From Pseudoalteromonas sp. FUC4 (GTDB lineage: Bacteria; Pseudomonadota; Gammaproteobacteria; Enterobacterales; Alteromonadaceae), in assembly GCF_008370255.1 (NCBI RefSeq), contig NZ_SEUI01000004.1, positions 61,738-106,448 of the forward strand: a DNA stretch of 44,711 nt, given 5' to 3'. Both the position numbers and the translations under genes were made by a program. The notes beneath the pieces were generated by a model that worked only from the letters and a program-made list of their open reading frames with translations, ran no database searches and was not told where the DNA came from. Position 1 is the first letter of the stretch; every line of letters begins with the position of its first letter. Positions 32,953-42,673 of the stretch are shown piece by piece.

Positions 32953-33654
32953 ATGGAACATAATATTAATAAGCATATTTCTGGGCGCTTTAACCAAGAA
33001 CTAGAAAATGTACGTAACCATGTATTGAGTATGGGTGGTTTAGTTGAGCAGCAATTAAATAGCGCGCTCGATGCGGTGAGCCGTAACGATGCTGAGCTTG
33101 CGCAAAAGGTACGTCAGAACGATTACAAAGTAAATGCAATGGAAGTCAGCATTGATGAAGAATGTACGCGTATCATTGCCCGTCGTCAGCCTGCAGCAAG
33201 TGATTTACGTTTAGTAATTGCAATTGCAAAAACTATTGCAGATTTAGAACGTATTGGCGATGAAGCTGAGCGAATTGCTAAAGTTGCACTAGACTCATTT
33301 ACTAAAGATCAACAAGATTTGCTAGTAAATATTGAGAATATGGGCCGCCAAGTTTTAAAGATGTTACATGATGTACTAGACGCATTTGCACGTATGGATG
33401 TGCAGCGCGCATTTCAAGTACATAAAGAAGATGCAAAAGTTGACCGTGAATATGAAGCTATCACACGTCAAATAATGACTTATATGATGGAAGATCCACG
33501 CTCAATCCCTAAAATTATGGACTTAGTTTGGTCTGTTCGCTCATTAGAGCGCATAGGGGATCGCTGTCAAAATATTGCGGAATACATTATTTATTTTGTA
33601 AATGGCAAAGATATTCGTCATACATCTCAAGAAGATATAGAAAAATCGCTATAA
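32953..33654 (+). CDS. phoU: Phosphate signalling regulator PhoU
   Basis: A 233-residue all-helical protein with the two PhoU three-helix bundles. It keeps the metal-binding ExxxD-type motifs in the helices around IADLERIGDEAERIAK (first bundle) and RSLERIGDRCQNIAEYI (second bundle). It dampens PhoR signalling and Pst activity when phosphate is plentiful. GAAGG precedes the ATG. It is the last gene of the pst operon before a hairpin. Confidence 0.96.
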   Translation: MEHNINKHISGRFNQELENVRNHVLSMGGLVEQQLNSALDAVSRNDAELAQKVRQNDYKVNAMEVSIDEECTRIIARRQPAASDLRLVIAIAKTIADLERIGDEAERIAKVALDSFTKDQQDLLVNIENMGRQVLKMLHDVLDAFARMDVQRAFQVHKEDAKVDREYEAITRQIMTYMMEDPRSIPKIMDLVWSVRSLERIGDRCQNIAEYIIYFVNGKDIRHTSQEDIEKSL

Positions 33655-33680
33655 TTTTTTACCTATTTTTCTTTTTTACT

Positions 33681-33701
33681 AAAGCGGCTTAGTGCCGCTT
33701 T
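33681..33701 (+). terminator. Hairpin after phoU
   Basis: AAAGCGGC (33681-33688) pairs with GCCGCTTT (33694-33701) around TTAGT. There is no long T run beyond the stem, so termination may be partial. Confidence 0.6.
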
Positions 33702-33804
33702 ATGCATTGTTAGCCATGGTGAAATAATAAAAAGCGTTCACAATCTTGGTTAATACTGTAAAATTCATGCTGCAAAGCATATCAATTTGATTAAAGGGTC
33801 AGTT

Positions 33805-34482
33805 ATGCCTACAAACGCGTTTTTAGGAGTATTTGCAAAATCTCCTATCAAACCAATGGAAGAACACATCAAGAAGGTTCATCAAGCAAGTAAAGCCTTG
33901 ATACCTTTTTTTAATCACGTATTTAAAGAAGAGTGGGTACAAGCTGAAGAGCTTCGCATCACTATTCGCAATTTAGAACGTGAAGCTGATGATATGAAAA
34001 GAGATATACGTTTACAATTACCACGTGGTTTATTCATGCCGGTAGAGCGTACAGATCTTCTCGAATTAGTAACTCAACAAGATAAAATTGCCAATAAAGC
34101 AAAAGACATTGCAGGACGAGTGATTGGTCGTGAAATGACTATTCCTAAAGTAATGCAAGCAGATTTTTTAGCTTATTTAACTCGCTGTGTTGATGCGACT
34201 AAACAAGCATCTAAAGCAATCAACGAGTTAGAAGAACTGCTAGAAACAGGTTTTAAAGGTCGTGAAGTGACCTTAGTAGAAAAAATGTTAGTAGAATTGG
34301 ATGCGATAGAACAAGACACGGATGAAATGCAGATAAAAGTACGCCGCCAGCTACGTGCAGTAGAGGGTGAGTTAAATCCAATTGATGTGATGTTTCTATA
34401 CAAAATCATTGAATGGGTTGGCGAGCTTGCAGATATTGCAGAGCGCGTAGGATCACGTCTTGAGCTGATGTTAGCTCGTTAA
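33805..34482 (+). CDS. DUF47/TIGR00153 PhoU-like protein
   Basis: A 225-residue helical protein of the DUF47 (PhoU_div, TIGR00153) family: FLGVFAKSPIKPMEEHIKKV at the start, then LERAD-like repeats (NLEREADDMKRDI, LLELVTQQDKIANKAKDIAG) and the closing WVGELADIAERVG. Family members sit beside Pit permeases and are thought to regulate them. The start at 33805 has AAGGG six to seven bases upstream. The pit gene follows 39 bases later. No Pho box is visible before this pair. Confidence 0.93.
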   Translation: MPTNAFLGVFAKSPIKPMEEHIKKVHQASKALIPFFNHVFKEEWVQAEELRITIRNLEREADDMKRDIRLQLPRGLFMPVERTDLLELVTQQDKIANKAKDIAGRVIGREMTIPKVMQADFLAYLTRCVDATKQASKAINELEELLETGFKGREVTLVEKMLVELDAIEQDTDEMQIKVRRQLRAVEGELNPIDVMFLYKIIEWVGELADIAERVGSRLELMLAR

Positions 34483-34521
34483 TTTAAAATCAGTTCAAAC
34501 ACGAAAGATTAAGGTTTTACA

Positions 34522-35790
34522 ATGGATATCATTGCATCTTACGGCACGGTATTAATTTTAATTGCCGCAGCAGTCGGCTTTTTTATGGCTTATGGTATTG
34601 GCGCGAACGACGTAGCGAACGCCATGGGTACATCTGTAGGTTCAAAAGCGTTAACAATCAAACAAGCTATTTTTATAGCGATGATTTTTGAATTCGCAGG
34701 CGCCTATTTAGCAGGTGGTGAGGTTACATCAACAATTCGTAAGGGAATTATTGATGCAGCACCATTTGCAGATATTCCGGAATTAATGGTTCTGGGTATG
34801 ATTTCGTCTTTATTTGCAGCCGGTGCTTGGTTATTAATGGCTTCGTTCTTAGGTTGGCCTGTATCAACAACTCACTCAATCATTGGTGCAATCATTGGTT
34901 TTGCGTTAGTTGCAGTAGGTACTGAGGCGATTCAATGGGATAAAGTAGGTGGTATTGTAGGTAGTTGGATTATAACGCCTGCTATATCTGGCTTTATTGC
35001 ATACTTAATATTTATGAGTGCACAAAAACTTATTTTTAATACAGATGCACCACTAAAAAATGCTAAACGTTATGTTCCTCTATATATGGGCTTAGCAGGT
35101 TTTATCATGGCATTGGTTACAATTAAAAAGGGCTTAAAGCACGTTGGTATAGACCTAGGCTCAGCTGAAGGCTATGCACTGTCAGTAGCTGTTGCAATAG
35201 TTGTTGCTGTGATTGGTAAAATTGCTATATCTCGCTTAAATATTGATCCAAAAGCAGATAAACAAATGCAGTTCAACAATGTTGAAAAAGTATTTGCTGT
35301 TCTTATGGTACTAACAGCATGTTGTATGGCATTTGCACATGGTTCTAATGACGTTGCTAATGCAATTGGTCCATTAGCAGCTGTTGTAAACATTGTTGAA
35401 AACAATGGTGAAATTGCTAAAAAAGCAGCTATTGCTTGGTGGATTCTACCTCTAGGTGGTTTTGGTATTGTTGCCGGCCTTGCTATTTTAGGTAAAAAAG
35501 TAATCAAAACAATCGGTGAAGGTATTACACATTTAACACCTAGCCGTGGTTTTGCTGCCGAACTAGCTGCTGCTTCTACCGTTGTTATTGCCTCAGGTAC
35601 TGGTATGCCAATCTCTACTACTCAAACCTTAGTGGGTGCGGTATTAGGTGTAGGTATGGCACGTGGAATTGGCGCGCTTAATATGGGTGTTATCAGAAAC
35701 ATTGTAGTTTCTTGGGTAATTACATTGCCAGTTGGCGCTGCCCTTGCTATTGTTATTTTCTACGTACTAAGAACCGCATTTGGGGTTTAA
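34522..35790 (+). CDS. Inorganic phosphate transporter, Pit family
   Basis: A 422-residue membrane protein with the duplicated PiT signature: GANDVANAMGTSVGSKALT near the N-terminus and GSNDVANAIGPLAAV in the second half. The STTHS (first half) and STTQT (second half) motifs are also present. It imports phosphate, probably as a metal-phosphate complex, with a cation gradient and low affinity. Downstream of the DUF47 regulator and next to the high-affinity pst genes, it completes a two-route phosphate uptake locus. Confidence 0.95.
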   Translation: MDIIASYGTVLILIAAAVGFFMAYGIGANDVANAMGTSVGSKALTIKQAIFIAMIFEFAGAYLAGGEVTSTIRKGIIDAAPFADIPELMVLGMISSLFAAGAWLLMASFLGWPVSTTHSIIGAIIGFALVAVGTEAIQWDKVGGIVGSWIITPAISGFIAYLIFMSAQKLIFNTDAPLKNAKRYVPLYMGLAGFIMALVTIKKGLKHVGIDLGSAEGYALSVAVAIVVAVIGKIAISRLNIDPKADKQMQFNNVEKVFAVLMVLTACCMAFAHGSNDVANAIGPLAAVVNIVENNGEIAKKAAIAWWILPLGGFGIVAGLAILGKKVIKTIGEGITHLTPSRGFAAELAAASTVVIASGTGMPISTTQTLVGAVLGVGMARGIGALNMGVIRNIVVSWVITLPVGAALAIVIFYVLRTAFGV

Positions 35791-35819
35791 TAAAAAAGTA
35801 CTCAAAGACTTTTAGCTTG

Positions 35820-35857
35820 AAAAGATCTCAATGCCCTAGGTGTTGGGGTCTTTTTAT
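35820..35857 (+). terminator. Terminator after pit, ending 15 bases before the oxyR start
   Basis: A 16-pair imperfect stem (35820-35835 with 35839-35854, with several G-T pairs) with a CTA loop ends in a TTTTTATTT tract. It fits a terminator for the pit transcript, but it lies within the space where an oxyR promoter and leader would be expected. Confidence 0.8.
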
Positions 35858-35872
35858 TTGTGGAAAGAAAAA

Positions 35873-36799
35873 ATGACTAACCTTCCAAGTATTAAACAAC
35901 TACAGTATTTATTAGCTGTTCATCAACATCAGCACTTTGGTAGAGCCGCTAGTGCTTGCTTTATAGGACAATCTACTTTAAGTAGTGCAATTCAAAATCT
36001 TGAAGAAACACTAGGGTGTCAGCTAATTGAGCGTGAAAATCGCAGCCTTATGTTTACCAGTATTGGTGAAGAAGTTGTTGAGCGTTCTCGTAAAATAATT
36101 AACGATACAATTAGTTTAAAAGAACTTACAAAAAGCTTTTTAACACCGCTAAATGGTAAGTTAACCGTGGGTGTTATACCTACAATTGCAAGCTTTATAG
36201 CGGCTCCGCTTTATCATTTTTGTAAAGAAACCTTCTGTGATTTAGAGCTGGTATTAATAGAAGATACGAGTGACAAGCTACTGGATAAACTTGAACATGG
36301 GCATATTGATTTAGCGCTACTTGCACTGCCGTACGAAACAGATAAATTTCATACACAAGTATTGGCAAAGGATCAGTTTAGTTTAGTGCACCATAAGGAT
36401 TACAGCGCTGCAAAGGGCGTAGTCGACTTTAATCTATTACCAGAGGCAAGCGTATTCCTACTAGAGCGTGAGCACTGTATGACAGGCCACGCGCTTAGTG
36501 CATGTCATTTAAATCGTGCCAGTTGTATTAACCCATTTGAAGCGGCAAGCTTACATACTCTATTAAGCATGGTTGAGCATCAGCTCGGGGTGACTTTTTT
36601 ACCACAAATGGCGATTAATGCTGGTATTTTAGATAATAAAAATATGGTGGCCACACCATCACAAAGTGATGCATATAGAGATATTGGCATCCTGTGGCGT
36701 AAAACTACGGGACGTATCCGTGATTTTAGGCTATTTAGTCAACAGCTTGAGGTGTTTTTAAAGCGGCAATGTAGTTTAGATTTTTCTAAAGCAGAATAA
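35873..36799 (+). CDS. oxyR: LysR-family peroxide regulator OxyR
   Basis: A 308-residue LysR-type regulator. The helix-turn-helix lies at about residues 21-45 (FGRAASACFIGQSTLSSAI). The effector domain contains two cysteines, Cys202 (EREHC) and Cys211 (ALSAC), nine residues apart like the redox pair C199/C208 of E. coli OxyR. The start MTNLPSIKQLQYL is chosen over an upstream in-frame ATG at 35840, which lies inside the pit terminator; GGAAAG precedes the chosen ATG. It should activate catalase and peroxidase genes on hydrogen peroxide; none is adjacent. Confidence 0.93.
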   Translation: MTNLPSIKQLQYLLAVHQHQHFGRAASACFIGQSTLSSAIQNLEETLGCQLIERENRSLMFTSIGEEVVERSRKIINDTISLKELTKSFLTPLNGKLTVGVIPTIASFIAAPLYHFCKETFCDLELVLIEDTSDKLLDKLEHGHIDLALLALPYETDKFHTQVLAKDQFSLVHHKDYSAAKGVVDFNLLPEASVFLLEREHCMTGHALSACHLNRASCINPFEAASLHTLLSMVEHQLGVTFLPQMAINAGILDNKNMVATPSQSDAYRDIGILWRKTTGRIRDFRLFSQQLEVFLKRQCSLDFSKAE

Positions 36800-36821
36800 T
36801 ACGTGAACTAATAAGTTAGCT

Positions 36822-36848
36822 AAAGCAGCCTATAAAGGCTGCTTTTGA
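36822..36848. terminator. Bidirectional terminator between oxyR and the small membrane gene
   Basis: A perfect 10-bp stem AAAGCAGCCT (36822-36831) with AGGCTGCTTT (36836-36845), loop ATAA, has A and T runs on its sides. It overlaps the last codons of the minus-strand gene. Confidence 0.85.
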
Positions 36849-37042
36849 TTTTGAAGATGGCTTTCAAAAGGCTCAAGTCCGGGTAAAAATAGTAAATAAA
36901 TCCACACCACTAAATTAAAATAAGGCACACAGCCTAATACAGTAAAAACTTTAACTGGGTAGCCTTTAATATTCGCGTAGCGATAACACTGATACGCAAT
37001 TACAAAATGTATAATCAGTAACAACATAACTAGTTGTGTCAT
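36830..37042 (-). CDS. Small two-helix membrane protein of unknown function
   Basis: A 70-residue protein with two hydrophobic helices (QLVMLLLIIHFVIAYQCY and LGCVPYFNLVVWIYLLFLP) joined by a short basic loop, and a polar C-terminus. The excellent ribosome site AAGGAGAAAGGT before the ATG and the closing terminator show it is a real gene. No family recognised. It is convergent with oxyR. Confidence 0.75.
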   Translation of the reverse strand: MTQLVMLLLIIHFVIAYQCYRYANIKGYPVKVFTVLGCVPYFNLVVWIYLLFLPGLEPFESHLQNQKQPL

Positions 37043-37232
37043 ACCTTTCTCCTTAAAAGCTTAAATAGCTTTGAAACCCACTATAAATATCAGTACTACA
37101 TCGACAAAAGGTAATGTCATGTTTTTAAAGTGAAATACATTAAAAGGCACGACATTTTTATCTGGTACTGAAAGTATAGGCAAGAAAGGTAATATTGGTA
37201 GTAATAAAATGATTAAAATTGTTTAATTTTGT

Positions 37233-39764
37233 TTATTTTGAGCTAGCTTGTTGTTGGTAAAACGTTTTATTTTTTGAAATTTTTTCAAGCTCAACTTTTA
37301 CTTTTTCAACCGGTATTGGGCGTGCAATAAAATAGCCTTGCCCATAATCAACACCAATTTCTTTTAGAGCAAAAAATATCTCTTCGTTTTCAACGTATTC
37401 AGCTACAGAGCGCTTATCGAGTGATCTACTAATATCATTTATGGCTTTTACTAACGCTAAGTCTATAGGGTCATTAAGCATGTCGCTTACAAATGAGCCA
37501 TCAATTTTTACATGTTGTGCTGGTAGCTGTTTTAAATAGTTAAACGTACTAAAGCCTGTTCCAAAATCATCAATAGAAAAATGACAGCCTAAGCTATTAA
37601 GCTTCTCAATCATTTTACGAGTGGCCTTTAAGTTATTAATACTTGCAGATTCAGTTATTTCAAAAATTATCCGCGAAGCGGGCACGTTATACTTTTCAAG
37701 ATTAGACTCAATTAAAGGCAGTAAGCGCTCATCTAAAAATGATTGTGCAGACAAATTAATAGCAACTTGATTTAACTCAGGGTGCTTAGACACACAAGCA
37801 ACGGCATTACGTATAACGCATTGATCCATCAAAAATGTATCGTTGAGCATTTCTAAAGAGGGAATAAACTGATTTGGGTATACGAGTTCATCTTTGAGTT
37901 TTAAGCGTAAGAGCGCTTCAAAGTAAGCAACTTTACACTCTTTAAAATCCCAAATAGGTTGGTAATGTAGTTCAATATTATCTTGCTGTAGTGCTTGGCG
38001 AATTTCGTGGCCCCATTCAAGCCCTGTTTGTAGTGTATTGTTTTGAGCATCTTCTTTTGAATAGCAATGTACTAAGTTACGCCCTAGGTTTTTGGCAATA
38101 TACAAAGCAATATCGGCTTGTTTTAAACACTCATTAGGGTCGTTATTTTGTGTTGTGATTTGAGTTAAACCAATAGAGCAGCTAATAGTGTATATTTGAT
38201 CTTCTGATTTAAAAGCATGTTTTTCTATCGCACTACACACACCTTCTGCAATGAGGTGGGCATCCAATAAATTCATATTGGTAAGTATGACTGCAAATTC
38301 ATCCCCACCTATTCTGCAGACCAGGTGATCGTCGCCAATATTTGCTTTAAATAATTTTGCCACTTCTTTTAATACTATATCGCCTTGGTGATGACCTTTA
38401 CTGTCGTTTATTATTTTAAAGTGATCGAGGTCAATATAAATAACAGCATGTTCAATACCATCATACGTGTATTTATCTTGGCATATTTTATTAAGCTGTT
38501 GGTCAAAGTAATAACGGTTGTGTAAACCAGTTAATGGGTCATGGTGTGCTAAATGACGTAGTTGAAGTTCTGCTTGCTTTCGTTCGTGTATATTGTCGAT
38601 AGTTGCGGTTATGGTCGCGTTATTACGGCTATTTTTTATTAGCTGTAATCTGCATTCAACCCAAATTAAGCTGCCATTTTTATGGGTGAGTTTTACTTCT
38701 ATTTGTTGTTGCTGCTCGCCACCATGTAAAATGTCGTTAATTGTATAGTTTAGTCTTCCCTTATCTTCGCTATTACAATAAGTACTTAATGGGTTTTGTA
38801 GCGACGATTTAACACCAAAGCCACTTAAAGTTTCCCATGCAGGATTAATAAAACGAATATTACCTTGTTGATCAAGCTCTAAAACAACAGTATTTAAGTG
38901 TAATAAAATGCGCTGATGAGCCGAAAATAGCTCTTTATAACGTACTTCACTCACGCTTAGCTGCTCTACCTTGTATGCAAATTCAGCGTAACTCACCATA
39001 AAGTCTTCACGTCGTGCAGCGTGGTCACACACTTTATTTAAAAATGAAGGGTCGTATGGGGCTCTAATAAAATCGGTAACACCAGACAGCAAAAGCTGCT
39101 CAGCGTAATCGGCATCGTCGCTTTCTATAATTGTAACAATAGCCTGTTTAGAATTATGTTGGAGGATTTCTTCAACGAGTACGCTCGAGCTCTCTGCGCT
39201 TGATGTAGTGGCATCGAGTAGCACAATTGAAAACTGCTGTTGGTTATAAGCGTTAAGTGCCGCTTTAGCTGAAGTTACATGAGTAATAGCAAAGTTTAAT
39301 TTTAGCTGTTCACTTATTCTGTCGGCCGTATTTTGAGCTGGCTCTAATAGTAATAAATTTAGTCGGCTGCTTTTTTCTAGGTGAGTAGATAAAACATTCG
39401 CAAGTACTTGAGGGAGCATGTCTTTATGCTCAAACGGCAATACAGCATCTATCCCATAGCTTCGGGCTGTTGTTTCGGCAATACGCTCACAGTAAATTGG
39501 CGGAATAAGTAAAATAGGAGTATTTTTTGGTGTTTTTAATAACCCTGAGCGGATCATTCTTGAAAAGCGCCAGCCGTCAATTTTTCCAACATTAATGCCC
39601 GTTATTATAATATCAACAGGGTGTTGTTTTAAAAGCTTTAAAGCTTGTTGGCTATCTTGTGCATCAATAAAGGTAAATACATTTAAGCTATCTAAAGTGG
39701 CCTTAATCGCGCGACGTTCAGCACTACTTGCGTTTAATATTAGCAATTTAAGCTGGTTTGGCAC
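37233..39764 (-). CDS. Cyclic-di-GMP enzyme: REC-REC-PAS-GGDEF-EAL
   Basis: An 843-residue soluble protein. REC1 (1-125) has Gly56 where the phospho-Asp should be (IIITGIN). REC2 (135-250) keeps Asp184 (IVLLDAT) but has Ala235 in place of the conserved Lys (FIRAPYD). A PAS domain (280-400) follows, then a GGDEF domain with an intact RIGGDEF (485-490) and no visible RxxD inhibitory site. The EAL domain (590-830) has EALLR (616-620), NLSAQ, EITE, IDDFGTG, HVKID and a Gln in GQGYF, so it looks active. It could make or break c-di-GMP, with the PAS domain or protein contacts rather than phosphorylation as input. GTG start. Confidence 0.93.
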   Translation of the reverse strand: MPNQLKLLILNASSAERRAIKATLDSLNVFTFIDAQDSQQALKLLKQHPVDIIITGINVGKIDGWRFSRMIRSGLLKTPKNTPILLIPPIYCERIAETTARSYGIDAVLPFEHKDMLPQVLANVLSTHLEKSSRLNLLLLEPAQNTADRISEQLKLNFAITHVTSAKAALNAYNQQQFSIVLLDATTSSAESSSVLVEEILQHNSKQAIVTIIESDDADYAEQLLLSGVTDFIRAPYDPSFLNKVCDHAARREDFMVSYAEFAYKVEQLSVSEVRYKELFSAHQRILLHLNTVVLELDQQGNIRFINPAWETLSGFGVKSSLQNPLSTYCNSEDKGRLNYTINDILHGGEQQQQIEVKLTHKNGSLIWVECRLQLIKNSRNNATITATIDNIHERKQAELQLRHLAHHDPLTGLHNRYYFDQQLNKICQDKYTYDGIEHAVIYIDLDHFKIINDSKGHHQGDIVLKEVAKLFKANIGDDHLVCRIGGDEFAVILTNMNLLDAHLIAEGVCSAIEKHAFKSEDQIYTISCSIGLTQITTQNNDPNECLKQADIALYIAKNLGRNLVHCYSKEDAQNNTLQTGLEWGHEIRQALQQDNIELHYQPIWDFKECKVAYFEALLRLKLKDELVYPNQFIPSLEMLNDTFLMDQCVIRNAVACVSKHPELNQVAINLSAQSFLDERLLPLIESNLEKYNVPASRIIFEITESASINNLKATRKMIEKLNSLGCHFSIDDFGTGFSTFNYLKQLPAQHVKIDGSFVSDMLNDPIDLALVKAINDISRSLDKRSVAEYVENEEIFFALKEIGVDYGQGYFIARPIPVEKVKVELEKISKNKTFYQQQASSK

Positions 39765-39888
39765 GAGTTGAACACCCCTAATGAAACTTATAATAATTTA
39801 GCCGAACAAGAATAGTGATATTTAACCATAAGAACAAGAAAATTTAATGGCAAACACGCAAACAAACATTATAAGTTTGGCTGATTTC

Positions 39889-39917
39889 TTGAGCTTAATA
39901 TCCGATACATATACACT
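39889..39917 (+). promoter_or_regulatory. Probable queA promoter
   Basis: TTGAGC (39889-39894) and TACACT (39912-39917) are 17 bases apart, 33 bases before the queA start codon. Confidence 0.45.
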
Positions 39918-39950
39918 TGGCGCGATTTTAAATGATGTGGATTACTAATT

Positions 39951-40982
39951 ATGCGCGTGGCTGACTTTAGCTTTGACTTACCTGATGAATTAATAGCTCG
40001 TTTTCCTAAAGCGGACAGAACCAGCAGCCGTCTACTCACTTTAGATGGCCCAAGCGGAACTTTAGAACATAAAGTGTTTAGCGATATACTTGATTTAGTA
40101 AACGAAGGCGATTTATTGGTATTTAACAATACACGCGTTATCCCAGCACGTATGTTTGGTCAAAAAGCTTCAGGCGGAAAAGTTGAAGTACTTGTAGAGC
40201 GAGTATTAGATGAGCATCGCGTACTTGCGCATGTACGAGCAAGTAAGTCGCTTAAGGTCGGTAACGAAGTTGTTTTAGAAGGCAAAGCCAAGGCAATAAT
40301 GGTTGCACGCCACGATACTTTATTTGAGCTTGAGTTCGATCATAGCCAAAACGTGCTAGATATACTTAATGATATTGGTCATATGCCACTACCTCCTTAT
40401 ATTGACCGGCCAGATACCGATGCTGATCGTGAGCGTTATCAAACTGTTTATGGAGAAAAGCCAGGTGCAGTTGCAGCACCAACTGCAGGTCTACATTTTG
40501 ACGATAAGCTAATGGCAGCACTGAAGGATAAAGGTGTAAACATGGCTTTTGTTACGCTACACGTTGGCGCTGGTACTTTTCAGCCGGTACGAGTTGATAG
40601 TGTTGATGAGCATGTAATGCACTCAGAGTACATAGAAGTACCTGATGACGTAGTTGCAGCTGTTGCGCAAACTAAAGCAAATGGTGGGCGTGTAATTGCG
40701 ATAGGCACAACTTCAGTTCGCTCATTAGAGTCGGCTGCTAAAGTTCATGGCGGCAAGTTAGATACATATTTTGGTGATACCGATATATTTATTTTTCCGG
40801 GTTATCAATTTAATGTAGTTGATGCGATGGTCACTAATTTTCACTTACCAGAATCAACGCTTATAATGTTAGTCAGTGCATTTAGCGGGCAAGACAATAT
40901 TATGGGCGCTTACAATACTGCAATAGAGCAGCAGTACCGCTTTTTTAGTTATGGCGACGCGATGTTTTTAACACGTAAGTAA
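39951..40982 (+). CDS. queA: tRNA preQ1(34) S-adenosylmethionine ribosyltransferase-isomerase QueA
   Basis: A 343-residue protein matching QueA along its whole length: [58 protein letters not shown] and [16 protein letters not shown]. It transfers and rearranges the ribosyl group of SAM onto preQ1 in tRNA to form epoxyqueuosine. It is followed by tgt, which inserts the base, but with a terminator between them. No strong ribosome site is seen before the ATG. Confidence 0.97.
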   Translation: MRVADFSFDLPDELIARFPKADRTSSRLLTLDGPSGTLEHKVFSDILDLVNEGDLLVFNNTRVIPARMFGQKASGGKVEVLVERVLDEHRVLAHVRASKSLKVGNEVVLEGKAKAIMVARHDTLFELEFDHSQNVLDILNDIGHMPLPPYIDRPDTDADRERYQTVYGEKPGAVAAPTAGLHFDDKLMAALKDKGVNMAFVTLHVGAGTFQPVRVDSVDEHVMHSEYIEVPDDVVAAVAQTKANGGRVIAIGTTSVRSLESAAKVHGGKLDTYFGDTDIFIFPGYQFNVVDAMVTNFHLPESTLIMLVSAFSGQDNIMGAYNTAIEQQYRFFSYGDAMFLTRK

Positions 40983-41015
40983 CAAAATATTGTTTAATAC
41001 TCAGTAGAATATATT

Positions 41016-41047
41016 AAAACCCCCAGCTTAGTTGCTGGGGTTTTTGT
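41016..41047 (+). terminator. Rho-independent terminator after queA
   Basis: A GC-rich stem (CCCCAGC with GCTGGGG, extended by A-T pairs past one bulged C) is followed by TTTTTG. It separates queA from tgt. Confidence 0.88.
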
Positions 41048-41096
41048 TTGCGGCAATTGGCAAAACTGAATTTATCGCAGCTAATAGTATTAGTGA

Positions 41097-42293
<1,197 letters not shown>

Positions 42294-42318
42294 ACTTTAA
42301 AATTAAAGAGGAAGTATC

Positions 42319-42654
42319 ATGAGTTTATTTATTTCAAATGCACACGCAGCAGCTGGTCAACCTGCGGCAGGCGGTGGTTGGGAAATGCTAATAATGTTAG
42401 CTATTTTCGGTTTGGTTTTTTACTTTTTAATCTACCGCCCACAAGCTAAGCGCGTTAAAGAGCACAAAAGCTTAATGAGTATGATGGCTAAAGGTGATGA
42501 AGTACTTACCCAAGGCGGTTTAGTGGGTAAAATTGTGAAAATTTCTGAAGAGAAAGATTTCATCGTTATCTCTTTAAACGAGCAAGCAGAAGTTACAGTA
42601 CAAAAATCTGCAGTATCTGCAGTATTGCCAAAAGGCACAATGAAGTCGCTATAA
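42319..42654 (+). CDS. yajC: Sec translocase accessory subunit YajC
   Basis: A 111-residue protein with one membrane helix ([18 protein letters not shown], about residues 21-38), then [19 protein letters not shown] and [17 protein letters not shown], the YajC hallmark. It associates with SecDF-YidC in the inner membrane. Good AGAGG site before the ATG; part of the tgt-yajC-secD-secF block. Confidence 0.97.
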   Translation: MSLFISNAHAAAGQPAAGGGWEMLIMLAIFGLVFYFLIYRPQAKRVKEHKSLMSMMAKGDEVLTQGGLVGKIVKISEEKDFIVISLNEQAEVTVQKSAVSAVLPKGTMKSL

Positions 42655-42673
42655 AAATAATAAGGACGACCCC

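Noticed and set aside
28152..35790. Second Pho box before the DUF47-pit pair
   Set aside because: I found no CTGTNA-type direct repeat upstream of 33805. The pair probably has a different promoter.
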